Assembly: GCA_017592665.1 (NCBI GenBank)
Contig: JAGFNW010000030.1
Coordinates: 49,104-113,103, forward strand
Reading direction: 5' to 3'
DNA length: 64,000 nt
From: Streptosporangiaceae bacterium NEAU-GS5
GTDB taxonomy: Bacteria > Actinomycetota > Actinomycetes > Streptosporangiales > Streptosporangiaceae
Below are positions 63,846 to 64,000 of this stretch, piece after piece. The translations under genes were made by a program, and so were the position numbers. Every line of letters starts with the position of its first letter. Positions within the stretch are counted from its first letter, which is position 1. Below the pieces are notes generated by a model that did no database searches, was not told where the DNA came from, and was given only the letters and a program-made list of their open reading frames with translations.

Positions 63846-64000
63846 GAGCCTGTCTCGAAGTGTGCGGTGGGGCGTGTCGTAGCCGGTAATGCAGCGAGGT
63901 CTCCGGTAAAGGGTTCAACGACCAAGAAGAACCAGACCCGGAGACCTCGTGGCCACCTTAGCGGTGACGCGGCGGTTTGATCTGTCCGATGCGCAGTGGG
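63846..64000 (+). mobile_element. IS5-family insertion sequence, left end (continues past window)
   Basis: The terminal sequence GAGCCTGTCTCGAAGTGTGC begins right where the TcA-like protein loses its family character, preceded by CTA. About 100 bp in, a transposase gene starts in the same orientation. The first eight bases equal those of the MITE ends at 22184. The right end is outside the window. Confidence 0.8.
63949..64000 (+). CDS. IS5-family transposase, first 17 codons
   Basis: A GTG start at 63949 with GGAG upstream gives VATLAVTRRFDLSDAQW, the typical beginning of actinomycete IS5-family DDE transposases (RFDLSDAQW). Cut by the window edge. Confidence 0.75.
   Translation, partial: MATLAVTRRFDLSDAQW

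Overview
The window is high-GC DNA with GTG starts, 4-bp gene overlaps and actinomycete-type biosynthetic genes, so it comes from an actinomycete; genus cannot be read from the sequence. It splits into three blocks.

Block 1 (1 to about 27 kb) is a natural-product gene cluster of unusual, fully dissociated design. It has a truncated HpgT-like aminotransferase, an Sfp-type phosphopantetheinyl transferase and a 4-hydroxymandelate synthase (together pointing to a 4-hydroxyphenylglycine unit), four free-standing adenylating enzymes, eight carrier-protein domains on separate small genes or short fusions, a ketosynthase plus a half-length ketosynthase-like partner, two KASIII-like proteins, one condensation-carrier protein, three thioesterase-type hydrolases, an E1 alpha/beta 2-oxoacid dehydrogenase pair, a PhyH dioxygenase, a DUF3050 protein, a GT1 glycosyltransferase and a DrrAB-type ABC exporter. 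A minus-strand operon (13286 to 1507) and a plus-strand operon (13807 to 22161) diverge from a region with AT-rich operator-like repeats. The condensation domain and one thioesterase lack their standard catalytic residues. A 217-bp MITE lies between two carrier genes.

Block 2 (27 to 48 kb) is a mobile and defence region. It holds decayed transposase and recombinase relics, two copies of a DUF2637 segment typical of actinomycete integrative elements, a serine recombinase flanked by roughly 230-bp direct repeats, and an intact, tightly overlapping four-gene operon (29750 to 35401): CHAT protease-TPR, a Gly-rich QatB-like protein, a QueC-like enzyme (QatC-like) and an ASCH protein. This resembles the Qat anti-phage system with its ATPase and TatD parts replaced. 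Convergent with it is a minus-strand group of three genes (41631 to 35414) encoding a 1207-aa coiled-coil protein, a polymorphic-toxin-type-4-like protein and an unknown 251-aa protein.

Block 3 (47.9 to 64 kb) starts at a 3' fragment of tRNA-Lys(CTT) with its terminator, an attachment-site scar. Beyond it are three co-directional genes: a 2774-aa SpvB/TcdB/RHS (TcB-TcC type) toxin, an encapsulin-like HK97-fold shell protein, and a giant TcA-like protein with peptidoglycan-binding domains, cut by an IS5-family element at 63846. A Tc toxin with an encapsulin-like shell protein in the same operon is, with the CHAT/QueC-like operon, the most unusual content here. The 1207-aa protein and the TcA-like protein share an N-terminal beta-sandwich type, so the groups either side of the mobile block may belong together.
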